Below are positions 45,793-53,062 of a DNA stretch of 64,000 bases, piece by piece (positions within the stretch are counted from its first letter, which is position 1; every line of letters starts with the position of its first letter). The stretch covers positions 992,001 through 1,056,000 of the forward strand of contig CAWBME010000006.1 of NCBI GenBank assembly GCA_963789825.1. The letters run 5' to 3'. The stretch comes from PFL42 sp963789825. GTDB taxonomy: Bacteria; Chloroflexota; Anaerolineae; Anaerolineales; E44-bin32. A program made the position numbers and the translations under genes. The notes below the pieces were generated by a model. The model was not told where the DNA came from and made no database searches. It saw only the letters and a list, made by a program, of their open reading frames with translations.

Positions 45793-46455
45793 ATGATCTC
45801 GGACTCGACACGCATTCGGATCGGCGCCAGGGAAGCCATCCAAGCCGCGCCCGGGCACATGCCGGTGCAGCAGGCGCTCCACTGGCTCTCGGCGTACGAC
45901 AGCCCTCGCCCGGCGGAGGGAATGCGCGTGTTCATGACGCCCTCGGCCTACGTTCGCTGCTGCGCGCATGCTGGCAGCGATCTGGTGCACGAGGTCGGCG
46001 GGGCGCTCGTCGGCCGGTGGCGGGTGGATGCCGCCACGCGCCAGCCCTACCAGGTGATCGAGGCGGTCCTGCCGGCGCGCCACACCCGCCACGGCCCTGC
46101 CTACCTGACCTTCACCCAGGACAGCCTGGTGGCATTGAACGATGATCTCGAGGAGCGTTTCCCCGGCCGGCTGATGCTCGGCTGGTATCACACCCACCCG
46201 CGGATGGGGGTCTTTCTCTCCGGGCAGGATCTCTGGATCCACGAGCACTTCTTCCCCGAGCCCTGGCAGGTGGCGCTGGTGATCGAGCCGGTGACGCGCG
46301 CCGGCGGGTTCTTCGTGCGGGACAAGGCAGGTCGCCTCGACCCACACGCCTACACCGGCTTCCACGAGCTGCTGCGCGACGGACGCGGCAGCCTGATGGT
46401 GTGGACCAATCTCAGCCAAGAGGTAGTGGCAGTCGAGGAAGGAGTATCTGGATGA
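45793..46455 (+). CDS. JAMM/MPN-domain metallo-isopeptidase (deubiquitinase-like)
   Basis: 220 residues. The complete JAMM zinc site is visible: Glu67 in LVHEVGGALVGRW, His133 and His135 in GWYHTHPRMGVFLSGQDLWIH, plus Ser143 and Asp146 (HxH-x7-S-x2-D). Such enzymes cut isopeptide or peptide bonds after Ubl C-terminal Gly. The free Ubl needs no maturation, so deconjugation, or release of the Ubl from the Ubl-E2 fusion, is more likely. A GTG at 45787 is an alternative start. The stop overlaps the FHA gene start (ATGA). Confidence 0.93.
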   Translation: MISDSTRIRIGAREAIQAAPGHMPVQQALHWLSAYDSPRPAEGMRVFMTPSAYVRCCAHAGSDLVHEVGGALVGRWRVDAATRQPYQVIEAVLPARHTRHGPAYLTFTQDSLVALNDDLEERFPGRLMLGWYHTHPRMGVFLSGQDLWIHEHFFPEPWQVALVIEPVTRAGGFFVRDKAGRLDPHAYTGFHELLRDGRGSLMVWTNLSQEVVAVEEGVSG

Positions 46456-47309
46456 GCCGGTCGATGCGCACGTATTACTACGCCGTGGCAGGCGCCATGG
46501 GTGGGCTGATCGCCTGGCAGGTCAGCAACTTGATCGGGCTGTCGTTCTCGGCCAATCTGTACCTCAACGAAGTCGTCGTCGGTGGCCTGATCGGCCTGTG
46601 CATCGGACTGCTGATCGGCGTCACCGAAGGCCTGGTCACGCTCAGCCCGCGCCGCGCGGCTCGCTCGGCGCGATCTGCCGCGCCGATCGGCCTGCTCGCT
46701 GGTGCGCTGGCCCTTCCCCTCAGCGAAGCGCTCTTCCAGGCTCTGGGGGGAGAGGCTCTCGCCCGCGTGCTGGGCTGGGCGCTGTTCGGTCTGCTGATCG
46801 GGCTAGCCGAGGGTGTCAGCGGCAGGACACAGAGCTGGAAAGGCGCGCTGGGAGGCGCCCTCGGCGGCGCCCTCGGCGGTGCACTGCTGGTCGCGGCGCA
46901 ACAGCGGCTTGACAACCCGGTGCTCGGCAAGGCGCTGGGGCTGGTCGTGCTCGGCGCGTGCGTCGGGGCCTTCATCGCCCTGATCAGCGTGCTGCTCAGC
47001 CGCGCCTGGCTGCAGGTCGTCTCCGGCAAGCTGCGCGGTGCGGAGTTCGTGCTCGACAAGTATCTGCGGGCCGGCGGTCCCTCCGCCATCCTCGGCAGCG
47101 ATGCTCTCAAGGCCGATATCGCCCTGCCCGATCCCGATATCGCCCCGCAGCATGCCCTGCTGAGCGGCGCCGGCACACATCTCACGCTCAAGGACCTCAG
47201 CTTGAAGGGCACTTTCGTCAACAACCGCAAGGTCGAAGTGGCCGCGCTGGCCGACCATCAGAGGATCCGCCTGGGCAACACCGAGTTGGTGTATCACGAG
47301 AGAAGGTGA
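46452..47309 (+). CDS. polytopic membrane protein with C-terminal FHA domain
   Basis: 285 residues. Residues 8-195 are Gly/Ala/Leu-rich membrane helices with glycine-zipper character (KGALGGALGGALGGALLVAA). Residues ~205-285 are an FHA domain: AILGSDALKADIALPDPDIAPQHALLSG, LTLKDLSLKGTFVNNRKVEVAALADHQRIRLGNTELVYHE. The GTFVNN and IRLGNTEL signatures are present, but the usual GR and SR-H phospho-Thr residues read GS and PQH, so phosphothreonine binding may be altered. Likely a membrane scaffold for the pathway. Confidence 0.85.
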   Translation: MSRSMRTYYYAVAGAMGGLIAWQVSNLIGLSFSANLYLNEVVVGGLIGLCIGLLIGVTEGLVTLSPRRAARSARSAAPIGLLAGALALPLSEALFQALGGEALARVLGWALFGLLIGLAEGVSGRTQSWKGALGGALGGALGGALLVAAQQRLDNPVLGKALGLVVLGACVGAFIALISVLLSRAWLQVVSGKLRGAEFVLDKYLRAGGPSAILGSDALKADIALPDPDIAPQHALLSGAGTHLTLKDLSLKGTFVNNRKVEVAALADHQRIRLGNTELVYHERR

Positions 47310-47313
47310 GGCG

Positions 47314-48454
47314 ATGCATAGACGAATGACACGTTGGCTGGCCCTGCTCTCGCTCACGGCGTTCGCCTTTTCCCCGGCTCCCCAGTCGGAGGAGCAGCCG
47401 GTGCTGCAGGTGACCCAGATCGACCGCTCGCAGTTCCCAACGCTGCAGGTGTTTGTCTCGGTGACCGGTGCCGACGGCGAGCCCCTGCCAGTCGCTCCTG
47501 AGCAGCTACAACTGCTCGAGGACGGGGAATTAGTCCACCTGGAGTCGGTCGCCGGGCGGGGCGAGATCGGCCCACTGACTACGCTGCTGGTGATCGACGT
47601 CTCCGGCAGTATGGCCGTGGAAGGCAAGCTCAAGGCGGCTCAGGCCGCAGCCCACGCTTACATCGACCAGATGCGTGCCGACGACCAGGCGGGCGTGCTG
47701 GCCTTCAACGTCGAGAGCAATCTGCTGCAGCCGATCACCCGGAACCGGCAGGCGCTGCATGAAGCCGTCGACGCGTTGGAGACCCACAATGACACCGCTC
47801 TCTACGACGCCCTGCTCGAAGGGGTTGATTTGCTGGAGTCGATCCAGGGTCGCAAGGCGATCATCGCCCTGACCGACGGCATGGACAACTCAAGCCAGGC
47901 GCCCTTGGACAGGGTGGTGACCAGGACTGTCCGAGGGCGGGCTATCGATCTCGGCGATTGGCCTGGGGGATCGCTCGCAGCTCGGCGTCTCCTTCGCCGG
48001 ACTGGACGAGGAGGCGCTCAAGAAACTCGCGGCAAGCGCCGGCGGCTCCTTCGGCCTGGCGGCGGATCAGGCCTCGCTGACCGGCATCTACCAGAAACTC
48101 GGCCGCGCCCTGCAGAGCGAATACCGCCTGACCTACACCACGCAGTCGCCATTGCGCGATGGGCTCAACCGTCACCTGACCGTGCGCTTGAGCGAAAGCA
48201 CTGCCGCCGCACAAGCCGCCTACAACCCCGGCGGCGTCCTGCCTGAAGTGGCCGCCTACCCTTCCTGGGCGCTGTTCGCCGCGGGCCTGGGTGTGCTTGT
48301 CGGTCTGATGGCTCTCCCGGGTGTGATCCGCGCCGGCACCGACCGCCTCCGGAAACCGGAGCCCCCGGCCAAGAACAAAGCAGCGAAGGGCTCCCGGATT
48401 CGGCTGCGGGAGGACTCCAAACCATCGGCACAACCCAGGGTGAAGCTGCGATAG
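47314..48454 (+). CDS. vWA-domain membrane protein, frameshift near 47930
   Basis: About 380 residues. A signal peptide (MTRWLALLSLTAFAFSPAPQ) precedes a beta domain and a von Willebrand A domain. The MIDAS is complete: TLLVIDVSGSMAVEGK (DxSxS), DTALYDALLEGVD and IIALTDGMDN. After one frame change it continues ISAIGLGDRSQLGVSFAGLDEEALKKLAASAGG. A C-terminal transmembrane helix (YPSWALFAAGLGVLVGLMALPGVI) is followed by a basic cytoplasmic tail ending PRVKLR, similar to the E2 tail. It probably anchors or senses a partner outside the cell. Last gene of the operon. Confidence 0.85.
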
Positions 48455-48587
48455 ACTCAGGCAGGCGGTGGACTGCGGGGCGCCCTGCGGATCGAGAGAT
48501 GACGGCCCTTCCTTGAGCCCGCGCGATCCGATGCTGCGGCAGCGGCACGGAGGGCAATCCACGGCGCCTCGCCTGCAGTGCCGAGAG

Positions 48588-49748
48588 ATGATCGAACTGA
48601 CTCGAACGGCCTTCGCTTCAGCGAGCTCGATGCGCCCCATGCAGCGGCATGCGGCGCATCGAGCGATTCATCGGCGGCGCATCCTCGCCGGCGTGGCGTC
48701 CTGGCGCAGAGCGGTCGTGGGAGCGATGCTGGCCTCGGTCCTGGGTCTGGCAGTCCCATTGCCTGTTCCGCCAGCGCCGGCGGCAGCCGCGCCCCTGGCC
48801 GACGCGTATGCACTGATCGACGCCGTCAACGCACTGCGCGCCTCGCAGGGCATGGAGCCGCTGCGGGTGGATCCGATCCTGATGTCGATCGCCCAGGCGC
48901 AGAACGACTACAGCCTGTCGATCGGAAGCGTCACGCACACCGGTCCCAATGGGTCCCGGCCTCGCGAGCGGGCGATCGCCGCCGGCTACGGCGGCGGGGC
49001 CACGGTGTTCGTGTCCGAGAACATCGCCCAGGGCACCGGGCTCTCGCCGTCCGAGGCCGTGCAGTGGTGGACTGGGGACGATCCGCACTGGAACACGATG
49101 ATGGGCGCCAACTACCGCGATATCGGCGCCGGCACCGGGTGCGACGGGAGTATGTGCTACTACACCATCGACACCGGGTATGTCGCCGGAGGCGTGAGCG
49201 CCAACTCGACCGCGCCGGCTGCGGCCCAGGCGCCTTCCGCAGCCAGTGGCGCGCTGCCGGTGCTGCAGGCCACACCGATGCCCGACGGATCGATCGTGCA
49301 CACCGTCCAGGCCGGGCAGACGCTGTGGACGGTGGCGGCGGTGTACGACATTGCGTTGGCCGACCTGCTGGAGCAGAACGGGTTGACAGAGAACTCGCTG
49401 CTGCATCCGGGGGACGAGCTGCTGATCCGGCGCGGCAAGCGAACCGTCCCCTCCTCCTGCTCTCAGACGCGGCCACGCCCACAGCTACCCGAGGCCGCCA
49501 CGCTGCCACACCCACCCCAGTCGCTGCACCGGCCTCGATCCAGCCGCCCGACGCCCGCGCCTTCGATCGAGCCGGCGGACCTGACGATCACCCTCTCGCC
49601 GCTGCAGTGGCTGTTGGGGGCGGTGGGCCTCGGCCTACTGGCGGTAGGCGTCGCGTTTGCCCTGCGGCGCCGTCCGCCGCCCGAGCCGCCGCTCCCCCCG
49701 AGCGGGGTCGCCCGCGTGTTCGGGGAGCCGCCAAACAGACAAGACTGA
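48588..49748 (+). CDS. secreted CAP/SCP-domain protein with LysM and C-terminal membrane anchor
   Basis: About 386 residues. The signal peptide (VVGAMLASVLGLAVPLPVPPAPAAAA) is followed by a CAP domain (YALIDAVNALRASQGMEPLRVDPILMSIAQAQNDYSL; VSENIAQG; AVQWWTGDDPHWNTMMGANYRDIGAGTGCDGS). A LysM follows (GSIVHTVQAGQTLWTVAAVYDIALADLLEQNGLTENSLLHPGDELLI), then a Pro-rich stretch, a transmembrane helix (QWLLGAVGLGLLAVGVAFAL) and a basic tail. It likely binds peptidoglycan via LysM. The start is uncertain (ATG 48588, 48630 or 48639). The sequence around 49440-49550 may hide compensating indels. Confidence 0.82.
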   Translation: MIELTRTAFASASSMRPMQRHAAHRAIHRRRILAGVASWRRAVVGAMLASVLGLAVPLPVPPAPAAAAPLADAYALIDAVNALRASQGMEPLRVDPILMSIAQAQNDYSLSIGSVTHTGPNGSRPRERAIAAGYGGGATVFVSENIAQGTGLSPSEAVQWWTGDDPHWNTMMGANYRDIGAGTGCDGSMCYYTIDTGYVAGGVSANSTAPAAAQAPSAASGALPVLQATPMPDGSIVHTVQAGQTLWTVAAVYDIALADLLEQNGLTENSLLHPGDELLIRRGKRTVPSSCSQTRPRPQLPEAATLPHPPQSLHRPRSSRPTPAPSIEPADLTITLSPLQWLLGAVGLGLLAVGVAFALRRRPPPEPPLPPSGVARVFGEPPNRQD

Positions 49749-49921
49749 GGCCTTGTTCGTCGGTCGGTGCCGCGGCGGTGAGCGCCGGTCAGACGGCCGG
49801 GTGCCGCCACCGCCTTTCCCCATCCGGCAGGCAAGCCAGCGTCCGGAGTTCCCACCCCTCCTTCATCCGCATGCAGCTCGCCTCAGGCACAGGACGGCGC
49901 TCCTGCCCGGGTCGGGGGCTA

Positions 49922-51019
49922 GCCCTTGAGATGCTCGTCGAAGAAGTCGATCGTGCGCTGCATGGCCAGCGAGAACGGCTGTGACAAGTTGTGGTCAGCG
50001 CCGGGGTACAAGTACAGCTCAACCTGCCCACCGGCCTGCTCGATCTGTTCGGCCAACATCTCGGAGAAGGCGTGCGGCACGCTGGTGTCGGCCATTCCGT
50101 GGTGCAGCTGGACGGGGCCGGAAAGGTCCTGCAGGAAGGCATTGGCCGAGATCGAATCCCAGAACGCTGGATTCTCCTCGGGCAGGCCGTAGACCTCGGA
50201 TAGGCCGGCGCGCCAGCCGCGACCGGGGAACGGTGTGCCCTCCGGCCCGGGAGTCGGCGTGCGCCGCCAGCGGTAGATCAGATCCGGGTACGACCCGACG
50301 ACCCCCGCCCAAATCACGCCGGCGCGAATTTCCGAATCGATGACCATCGAGCGCAGCGCTATGTATCCGCCCATCGAATGGCCCCACATGCCGATGCGAT
50401 TGGCGTCGGCTTCGGGGAAGCGGCGCATGGCGGCGACTGCGTTGAGCACGTCGACGACGTAGTCGGGCGAACCGTAAGCTCCGCTAGCCAGCCCCTCCGA
50501 CTGATCGTGACCGCGGTAGTCCGGCCGAAAGACGATGTAGCCGTTCCGGGCGAGGTTGTCGACATAGGCGACGTAGCGCTCAGTCGTGCGGTACTCATCC
50601 GGCGGGATATAGCCGTGGTTGAAGACGATCACCGGCCAGCCTTCGGCGGGCGGCCCGCCGCGCGGGATGGTCAGCAGGGCATAGATCTTCAGCCCGTCTG
50701 AGTAGTAGGAGGCGCGGAACCGATCGTAGTTCGCACCAGGATCAAGCTCCTGCTCGCGGGTCACCTCGCTGCCCGGGTAGTCGCGCAGGCGCATCGACTC
50801 GATCGTCAGCGGATGCAGCGTGGCGGTAGGGGTGGCCGTCGTTGAGGGCGAAGGGGACGGGGTCGAGGTCAAGGTCGCCGGCGGCCTCACGCTCGGCGTC
50901 GCGAAGGCGGCCGGCGGAAGCCCTCGGCCAATGGCCGAGCAGCTCAAGCTGACCGCGGCAAGCGCGGCCGGAAGGAAAAGACCCCACACGGTGGGAGATG
51001 CGATCCTGGGCCGGTTCAT
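49922..51019 (-). CDS. secreted alpha/beta hydrolase (prolyl-oligopeptidase/dienelactone-hydrolase type)
   Basis: About 365 residues. A signal sequence (VWGLFLPAALAAVSLSCS; Cys near the end, but not a classic lipobox) precedes a Ser/Thr/Pro-rich linker (residues ~35-60). The hydrolase has WPVIVFNHGYIPPDEY (oxyanion), RPDYRGHDQSEG, nucleophile MWGHSMGGYIALR, the Asp in VQLHHGMADTSVP and His in YPGADHNLSQP. The triad is complete. It probably cleaves esters or short peptides outside the cell. Confidence 0.9.
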
Positions 51020-51116
51020 ACCGGATGATTGTAATCCGATTATGACCGTCGGCCGGCTGGCCTGACTGCAGCGGGCAGCCGGCAGCGGGGCTGGCGCGGG
51101 CTCCCGCGTCCGTAGC

Positions 51117-51683
51117 CTAGCCGGGCGCCTCCGGCGGCAGGCGGCGCAGCAGCGCAGCGACGGCGGTGACGGGCAGCCACACCAGGCTTCCGCCGACCAG
51201 GATCCACTTGATGGCGGTGAACCAGGGGGCAAGCGCCGCCAACAACAGCGTCGGCTCGGGGTAGCGCAGCATGACCACCGACGTCGAGAGGTTTTCCAGG
51301 CCATCGAAGACCACGGCCAGGATCGGGGCCAGATTGCCCAGCCGCCAGGACGAACCGGGAGGGAAACCTCGCCGGCTGAGCCACGAGATTGACGTCACCA
51401 GAAACAGACCATAGACCAACGGCCAGGCGACATCGAAGGTGTACCTGGCCCGGACGTACGCCTGGCGGCCCTGCGCCCCGTAGGCCTCGGCCATCGCCGC
51501 CAGATCGGCGGGAGAGTAGAAGAAGGAGGTGTCCGGCGAACCGGCGCCGGCGCTCACCTCAGCGGCGCCGGCTGCCTGGCGGGGCAGCACCGTAGCCGTG
51601 AAGACAACGAACCCGCCCAACGCGAGCAGGACCAGCCAGCCTGGCGAATGACGAATGAGCCAAGCAGACAGCGACCTCAACAT
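51117..51683 (-). CDS. four-helix membrane protein of unknown function
   Basis: 188 residues. Helices: GWLVLLALGGFVVFTATVLP, YTFDVAWPLVYGLFLVTSISWLS, LAPILAVVFDGLENLSTSVVML and LLAALAPWFTAIKWILVGGSLVWLPVTAVAALL. An outside loop between TM1 and TM2 contains DTSFFYSPADLAAMAEAYGAQGRQAYVRARY. I recognise it only as a conserved bacterial membrane protein type. It lies 97 bases upstream of the secreted hydrolase gene on the same strand. Confidence 0.65.
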   Translation of the reverse strand: MLRSLSAWLIRHSPGWLVLLALGGFVVFTATVLPRQAAGAAEVSAGAGSPDTSFFYSPADLAAMAEAYGAQGRQAYVRARYTFDVAWPLVYGLFLVTSISWLSRRGFPPGSSWRLGNLAPILAVVFDGLENLSTSVVMLRYPEPTLLLAALAPWFTAIKWILVGGSLVWLPVTAVAALLRRLPPEAPG

Positions 51684-51834
51684 GCGCACTCTCCTTCCCC
51701 CCGCCAGCCGTCCGCCGGACAAGCCGGCCGGGGGTGACGCCGGACCGCGACCCGGCCAAAGTCCCACCACATCTCAGCGGCAGGCAGGATTCGAATGGAC
51801 CCTGACCTCCAGCCGGCCGGCGAGCGGTCTCAGC

Positions 51835-52980
51835 CTACTTGCACTGCGTGTCCACCCTGTCCGGCTGATCGAGCAGCGTCACTTCGCCGCGGCCTCGGTA
51901 GTCGCCGGGGCCGACAATCCTGCAGCCCATCAGCACGCTGTCGGCGTATTCCATCACCCCGCGCAAGTAGATGCCCGCTCCCACACCTTGCGTGCGGTTG
52001 TCCACAACGCGGCTGTCTCGCAGCGAAAGATAGGCGAGCTGGCCGAGATGGATCCCGCCTCCATCTCCTTCGGCGGCGTTGCCGGTTACGTTTGTGGCAA
52101 TCAAGATCGCCTGGCTGTTGCATGCCACGTGGATCCCGCCCCCTTTGCTGACCGCCCGGTTGTCGGCAATCCAGCTGTCGATCAGGGTCAGCCGCGCGCC
52201 AGCGCCATTGTTGATCCCGCCGCCGGTGCCGCATTCCATCTCCGGCTCACCGGCGCCATCGGCCAGGTTGGAGGCGATCGCACTTGAGATCAGGAAGAGC
52301 TCCCCCTGGTTCCAGATACCGCCACCGTCGGCGGCAATGTTGGACTCGACCGAGGTGTCCAGCAGGCGCAGCGCTCCTTCGTTCCAGATGCCGCCGCCCT
52401 TGAAGGGAGCCTCGCCTGGATGCCCGTGGCGGATCGTCACTCCCCGCAACGTGACCGCAGCGTCCTTCGCGATATGCATCACGCGCTCAGTCGTCTCGGC
52501 TGCGTCCGTTGATGCCTGGAGCACAGTGCTCTCCAAACCATAGCCCTGGATGGTCACGTCTTTGTCGACGAGAATTCCGGCTTCGGTGTGCACGGGGTCT
52601 AGCAGTGCCAGGACGTGGCCATCCATTGTGTCCGGGTCCGACATCGCCGCAGCCAAGGTCGTGAAATCGCACCCGTGGACACAGACGGTGAAGTCTGCCG
52701 TGGCGGCCGTCGGCAGGGGTGGCAGCGGTGTCCGGGTGGGAGGGTCGGGCGTGGCGCTGGCCCGCGCGGTGGCAGAGGCAGCAACGGTCGGGGTGACGCC
52801 CACCTCGGCAAGGTCAGGGACGACGGGCGCAGAGGGGATGCCTCGACAGGCGTTGAGGGTCAGCAGGATCCACAGCGAGGCTGCCAGATTCCAACGAGCC
52901 AGCCACTTGCGCCCATCCGGCGAAGGGAGCCACGGCAGTCTGGCGAGGCCCCGGCAGACACCTCGATCTGTCTTCCTCAC
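51835..52980 (-). CDS. lipoprotein with right-handed parallel beta-helix
   Basis: 381 residues. Basic N-terminus, hydrophobic segment ASLWILLTLNACRG with a lipobox-like LNAC, and a Pro/Thr/Ala linker to about residue 95. The rest is a pectin-lyase-like beta-helix with repeated GGGIWN and GGGIH turns (FKGGGIWNEGALRLLDTSVESN, ADGGGIWNQGELFLISSAIASN, KGGGIHVACNSQAILIATNVTGN, DGGGIHLGQLAYLSLRDSRVVDN, VGAGIYLRG). It lacks obvious polysaccharide lyase residues, so carbohydrate or surface binding is a guess. Confidence 0.85.
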   Translation of the reverse strand: MRKTDRGVCRGLARLPWLPSPDGRKWLARWNLAASLWILLTLNACRGIPSAPVVPDLAEVGVTPTVAASATARASATPDPPTRTPLPPLPTAATADFTVCVHGCDFTTLAAAMSDPDTMDGHVLALLDPVHTEAGILVDKDVTIQGYGLESTVLQASTDAAETTERVMHIAKDAAVTLRGVTIRHGHPGEAPFKGGGIWNEGALRLLDTSVESNIAADGGGIWNQGELFLISSAIASNLADGAGEPEMECGTGGGINNGAGARLTLIDSWIADNRAVSKGGGIHVACNSQAILIATNVTGNAAEGDGGGIHLGQLAYLSLRDSRVVDNRTQGVGAGIYLRGVMEYADSVLMGCRIVGPGDYRGRGEVTLLDQPDRVDTQCK

Positions 52981-53062
52981 CTACCCCTCCTAACGTTCGG
53001 GGAGCGGTCGCTCCATGCCGATTGCGCTCTGCAAGCTGGGCGATCCCCGTGAGGCGCTCAAA

